Of a stretch of DNA of 64,000 nucleotides, positions 59,766 to 64,000 are shown one piece after another. The translations under genes were made by a program, and so were the position numbers. The number at the start of each line of letters is the position of its first letter. Position 1 is the stretch's first letter. The notes beneath the pieces were generated by a model, which worked only from the letters and a program-made list of their open reading frames with translations, did not search any database and had not been told where the DNA came from. This DNA is from Sarcophilus harrisii (taxonomy: Eukaryota; Chordata; Mammalia; Dasyuromorphia; Dasyuridae): contig NC_045430.1 of the NCBI RefSeq assembly GCF_902635505.1, positions 1 to 64,000 of the forward strand. The letters run 5' to 3'.

Positions 59766-62100
59766 GCACAATGATTTCCCCCACCTTTCGGGAGTTTGGC
59801 AAAGTCCTACATAAACCACAAGGGTTACTGGCCCCACAATGTAGACTGGAGCCAAGGTAATAGTCCCCCAGGATACCAACCTAAGGTTGATAGTCCAAGA
59901 GATCAAAGGATATATCAAACGATAAGGCACAGAAAAGTGCCTTTTCCTAAAGGAAAAGACCCACAGGAATAAGCCAGGCTTTGACTATTTAGATTATGCC
60001 CTAATCCCCACTTTAAACCCCACTTATCCCTTAACTTCTCCTGCTCTCTCCTCCTTTTTCCACCTCCAAATTACATTCCTACTTCAATCCTTCCCCACAA
60101 ACCTCGCCTTTTTCTTCCAGCCAAGGCAGCCTCTGAGTCCACAGTCCCTCCCCACTTTAATTTTCTTTGTTTTTCTGATCTCCTTAAACTTCAGGTAGAT
60201 TTTTGCATGTGGTTTTCCTGCCTGTGCCAAGCCTCTTTGGGTGGTTTCTTCCTCGGAAATCCTGGGACAAGACTTCTCTGGCCGTTATTTTAGGGGTACC
60301 AAGTACACCCCACCACTTTGTGTCCTTGGGTTTTATCAACCTAAATCATGGACCGGGTATTTTGAAAATACAGCCTCAAACCTGGAGTCTAGAGCTCTAA
60401 ACTGCAGTTGTCTTTTCTTAATTTTTTTAAAATTTATATTTCTGATGTCTTTTGGCTTTCTATTACATTTCTTTCACTACATCCCCCAACACAACGGTCA
60501 CCCCCCCCCTTTTGACAATCTGATGACTCAGCCATCAGTGATTGACAGGTCATTCCCCATTCGGTACCTGCAGACCCCCAAACTGTGTCCAGAGGAAGGA
60601 GTTACAGGCTCCATTTCCCCAACCAAGAGTAACAGTTTCAGTCAGAAAAAGTTTGGTCTAATGGCCTCTGCACTGGCATCATTGAAGTCAGCATTCATTG
60701 GCTTATTTCCCTGCTTCTGTTCCTCATTCTCTGGGCCAGTCTCTAGGGCTTCCTGCCTTTTTCAGAAGTCCTCAGGACCCCTCTTTTTGACAATATAATC
60801 ATATTCCATCCCATGCTTTGACCATCATTGGTTCTAACGTTTCCCCCATGATGGGCACCCACTTTGCTTCCACTTTTTGGCTACCATAAATGCTGCTGTG
60901 GTTCTCTCTCCTCTCCAGATGTCCAACAGAATCCCCTTCTCCCATCATCACAGGAGGAAACCTTATCTTTGTCCTTTATCAAGAAAATTGAAAATACTTA
61001 CTATGAATTTTCTCTTCTCTCTTCCTTCCTCCTCATGTCATAATCTCTTGCCATGATCTGGTTCTTTCCCATCCTTGATTCCATTCTCAAATGCAGAGAT
61101 GCCTCCTCCCTCTGTCTAGACCAGCCCTTCTCTATGCACCCTCCAAGCCATCCCCTCCTGCCTTCTCCCCAGATAGCCTGTCATCCCTATTCTCTCTTCT
61201 TAATTACTAACAGCTTCCCTGCTGGCTACAAATATGCCCAGTTCTCCCTAACCCTTAACAAACTCATCAGAAAAGAGAGAAAAAGCAACGAAAATGGGAT
61301 TGCAACCTCCCACCAAGATTACTGCCAGTTTTACCTAATCCTTTACCTAATCCTAAAACTGCTTGTCTCTGGCCACTGCCTCCTCAAGCAGTATCATTGT
61401 TCAAAAGAGCACCTGGACACAGTGGCTCTCAAGCTCAAGTCTTTATTCTATGCGATCACATCCTGCACTATTCTACTTCCTGGTCCCCATTGCTTATATT
61501 AGGTCTATGAGGTCACAGGCACAGCTAATAAGAGGAGACATCTCCAGTTGATTATGTGTTCTCAATGCTACTAGAGTTACAGCTCAAGAAGTACATTTGG
61601 GTGCCTCAGGGATCAAAGCCTTTTTATTTTGTTGCACTGTGCAAGGTTCCTCTTCGGACCTTTACATGGGATAAAGGGAAATATAGTATACATAAATGTA
61701 AATGTTAAGGGGATGAACTCATCCATAAAACAAGTCAGAATTCTCTTGAAAAATGGATTAGAAACTGCAACCCCCAAACTTGTTTTTTATAAGACACTCT
61801 TAAAACAGAAACATCGAGTTAAAATAAGGGGCTAGGTAGGTAAAATCTATTTGGCTGAAGCAAAAAAGACAAGCCTAACAATTATGAGCTGAAACCAAAC
61901 AAAAACACAAAAAGATCTAATTAAGAGAGAGGGAAATTACCTGTTGCTAAAAAGTACCATAAATGACAAAGTAATCTTAAAAAAAATTTATAACAAGGTT
62001 TTCAAATAAATGCATATATAGAGAACTGATATCAAATTTTAAAAAATTAAAAGTCTTTGTATAATTGATAAATGGCCAAATAACCTAATCAAGCAGTTTT
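59766..62100. other. Intergenic DNA with old repeat fragments
   Basis: Includes an old L1 3' UTR-like stretch near 60790-60910 (gatgggcacccactttgctt) and a possible LTR end near 61400-61460 on the minus strand (AATAAAGACTTGAG). Long open frames (60241-60798 and 61053-61502, plus) have no domain and weak context. Confidence 0.4.
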
Positions 62101-62102
62101 TG

Positions 62103-64000
62103 GAAGAAAACCTTGTAAAGGAAAGGGCTTGTGGGCCAGCAGGAAAGCTTGAGCAATCCGAATCCCAGCCGTGGAGGGGACTCTGTGCCCAGACCTAGCC
62201 CCCTCCGGGGCCTGCATTTCCAGTCCAGGAAGCCCTGTCCTCAAAGAGATCAGTCAGGAGGAGAGGGGGCCGGAGGCCAAGAGCTGTTCTTTAGAACGGG
62301 CGCAGAGGAGCCTGTAGGCTCCGTGGGATACACCCGTGCTTCCCAAGGGGTGGGCAAGGAATTGTGGGGAGTGCAAGATGGCTCCTTATCTTCCGAAGTC
62401 AGAGACTCTGACGTAAGGGGATGATCACGTGAGCTGCCCACCCCAGACTGCCCCGGCAGTGCGGAGGCCCGGAGGAGGGTCTGTGACTCCTGTTTCCTAA
62501 GAATCACTCGGTGAATGGACACACCCCCAATGCTGGCCCGAGACCCCAGCCGCAGGGCTCCTTCTAATTAGCCCAACAATCACCTCTAATTACCCACTAG
62601 GCTTCAGGCCTGAACAAGGGAGCTTAATCAAAGGAAACTGCAGCCCACGGGCTGGATACATTGTTCCGTCCTCACTCCCGGCAGCGCCAGCCCCAGGGGA
62701 AGCACGAAGCTCCCTCTCTCCCGCCTCGGCGCCGCCCCCCTTGGGTGCACAATGTTCTCTTCTGCGCCCCTTCCCCTTCCCCTTCCCCTTCCCCTGGGTG
62801 CAGAACTTTCCTTCTGTGCCCCTCCCCTCTCCCCAGCGATTGCACAACATTCCATCCCCTGCAGCTGCAGATTCCCTCAGCCTCTCTTCCCAACTCCCTC
62901 CTTCGCCTTTGCCTCCACCTCCCCTTCTCCTGCCCGTCACGGGTTTAACAGCCCGTGTGCTCCTACTGGGGCTCCAGGGGCAAGGCCAGACGGGAAGGGG
63001 CTGGCATGGGGTGTGGGGGCGGGGCTCCTCTCCCGTATAGTTGTGGGGCTGCCACTCATCAGCTTGCCTAGCTCGTCCTCCCAGCTTTTCTCTTCTCTCT
63101 TCCCCTACAATCCCAACATCCTCTGGTGAGGTCTTCCTACCTTTGTCTTCTATTCCTGAAAGGTAAGTAGAGGCAGGAGAACCTGCGCAGGTCGGGGGGA
63201 GAAATCACCTGGATGGCCAGTGCTCTGTAAGCCTTCTCTTAGGGAGCCCGGCCCCGAGCCGGACTGCGGTTCTTGGGCAGCACTAACACGGGGGCTCCCG
63301 GGCCTGCGGCAGTGGGCTGGGAGTCCCCTCCGCCCTCTGGGGCCCATCATGGCACAATACCTGGTCCCTGAGTGACAGGACGTGGCGGGGTACTGGCAGT
63401 TGGGTCGGGAAGACCCTGGAGCCCATCTCTGAACTCGGTAGGGCAGGGGACCTCAGCCTGGAGAAGATGAAGTGGGGGTTCATGGATGCGGGCTTTCACG
63501 TGTAGAAGGTCAGCAGGAAATGAGGGGAAATGGCTCTTTTTCTACCCAAAGGCCTTTCCTTCCAACATTTCAGAACCAAGTTGAGATCCAGTAACAAACT
63601 TGCTGCTCCAAGAAGGGTTAGAGCTGGAATGCAGAGTAGCAAATCTGGGACTAAAAATAGATCAGGGCCATTAGAGATCCAGATCCTGAAAGGAGGGGCT
63701 GGGGGTGGGACGATCTTGATCCACCAAACTTGCCTCTCCAACAGGATTAGAGCTAGAGTCCAAAGGAGGAAAACCTGAAAAGAAAAGATTGGGGGGAACT
63801 TTGACCAACCAACCTAAGAAAGGTGGCCCCAGAGCCTATCAGTTTTCCCTCCTGAAGGGATTAGGAGATTGCAGATTCTTGGGCCATTTGGATCACTTGT
63901 GCATCACATGATTAGCAGTGAGTGCCCCCGGGACCCCTTCAGCTCTCCTAAACTAGAAGAGCCCTTTTTCGGTCATTTTTACAGCACATGGGGAGGTATG
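62103..64000 (-). repeat. Inverted duplication, arm 2 (continues past the window)
   Basis: Reverse copy of 36813-39133. On the plus strand it runs through the promoter, the 5' exon donor and most of the intron of the Ras gene. The last bases (acatggggaggta) correspond to about 36813 in arm 1, 87 bp before the copy A start codon. It lacks the 455-bp block and the minisatellite of arm 1. Confidence 0.85.
62640..63162 (+). promoter_or_regulatory. CpG-rich promoter and 5' noncoding exon of predicted Ras copy C
   Basis: Plus strand carries the same GC-rich, C/T-rich region as arm 1, with a ccccttcc repeat, and ends in TATTCCTGAAAG|GTAAGTAG at 63162. The donor is identical to the copy A donor, so it is preserved in both arms. 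Confidence 0.55.

Noticed and set aside
60241-60798. 185-codon plus-strand frame
   Set aside because: Crosses an old repeat-like region, has no domain, and codon and residue mix look random.
61345-61620. Possible minus-strand LTR end with AATAAAGACTTGAG
   Set aside because: Only one end is visible and no terminal repeat or TSD was found.
1-64000. CRISPR arrays, operons, bacterial promoters, tRNA or rRNA genes
   Set aside because: None seen. The tRNA-like stretches are SINE heads, and the sequence is a vertebrate chromosome.

Overview
The window looks like part of a marsupial chromosome, probably from an Australian marsupial and possibly a dasyurid. The evidence is the repeat content: tRNA-derived SINEs of the WSINE1/MAR1 CORE-SINE kind, many polyA-tailed L1 3' tails with clear target-site duplications (TSDs), old L1 ORF2 pieces and retroviral LTRs. 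Gene structure is vertebrate, with LIM-domain exons bounded by canonical splice sites, CpG-rich promoter zones and long AT-rich intergenic stretches. Species assignment is inference.

Left part (1-14 kb): a minus-strand LIM-homeobox gene of the LHX6/LHX8 class. Three segments are visible: an N-terminal exon (6707-7916) ending in the first half of LIM1, an exon with the second half of LIM1 (3166-3287), and the LIM2 exon (963-1183). The homeobox exons must lie beyond the left edge. The LIM sequence is clearly of the LHX6/8 class but too divergent from remembered mammalian LHX6 and LHX8 to be an easy ortholog of either. Its N-terminal exon holds an in-frame tandem repeat of about 27 codons, broken by an L1-tail insertion. 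A large GC-rich, CpG-dense zone (about 7.4-13.7 kb) lies upstream.

Middle (14-35 kb): AT-rich, gene-poor DNA dominated by nested L1 insertions (17.4-22.3 kb and 26.6-29.3 kb), a solo LTR, other LTRs and an endogenous-retrovirus block at about 32.1-34.4 kb.

Right part (35-64 kb): a small family of Ras-like GTPase genes. Copy B (58041-58610, minus) is an intact single-exon 189-residue Ras protein. It carries substitutions at the positions matching HRAS G12, G13, A59 and Q61, has an altered effector loop and ends in a farnesylation-type CAAX box. Copy A (36184-36726, minus) is a related copy with several frame breaks. The upstream region of copy A (36813-39133) reappears inverted at 62103-64000. 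The second arm stops about 90 bp short of where the start codon of a third copy should be, so a plus-strand copy C is predicted just past the right edge. Copies A and B share matching 3' ends around the polyA signal and similar sequence before the ATG. The two inverted arms share a CpG-rich promoter and a 5' exon ending in a strong splice donor. The family therefore seems to have spread by segmental duplication. The 23 kb between the arms is filled with L1, SINE and LTR sequence, an orphan CpG-rich segment near 48 kb, and copy B.
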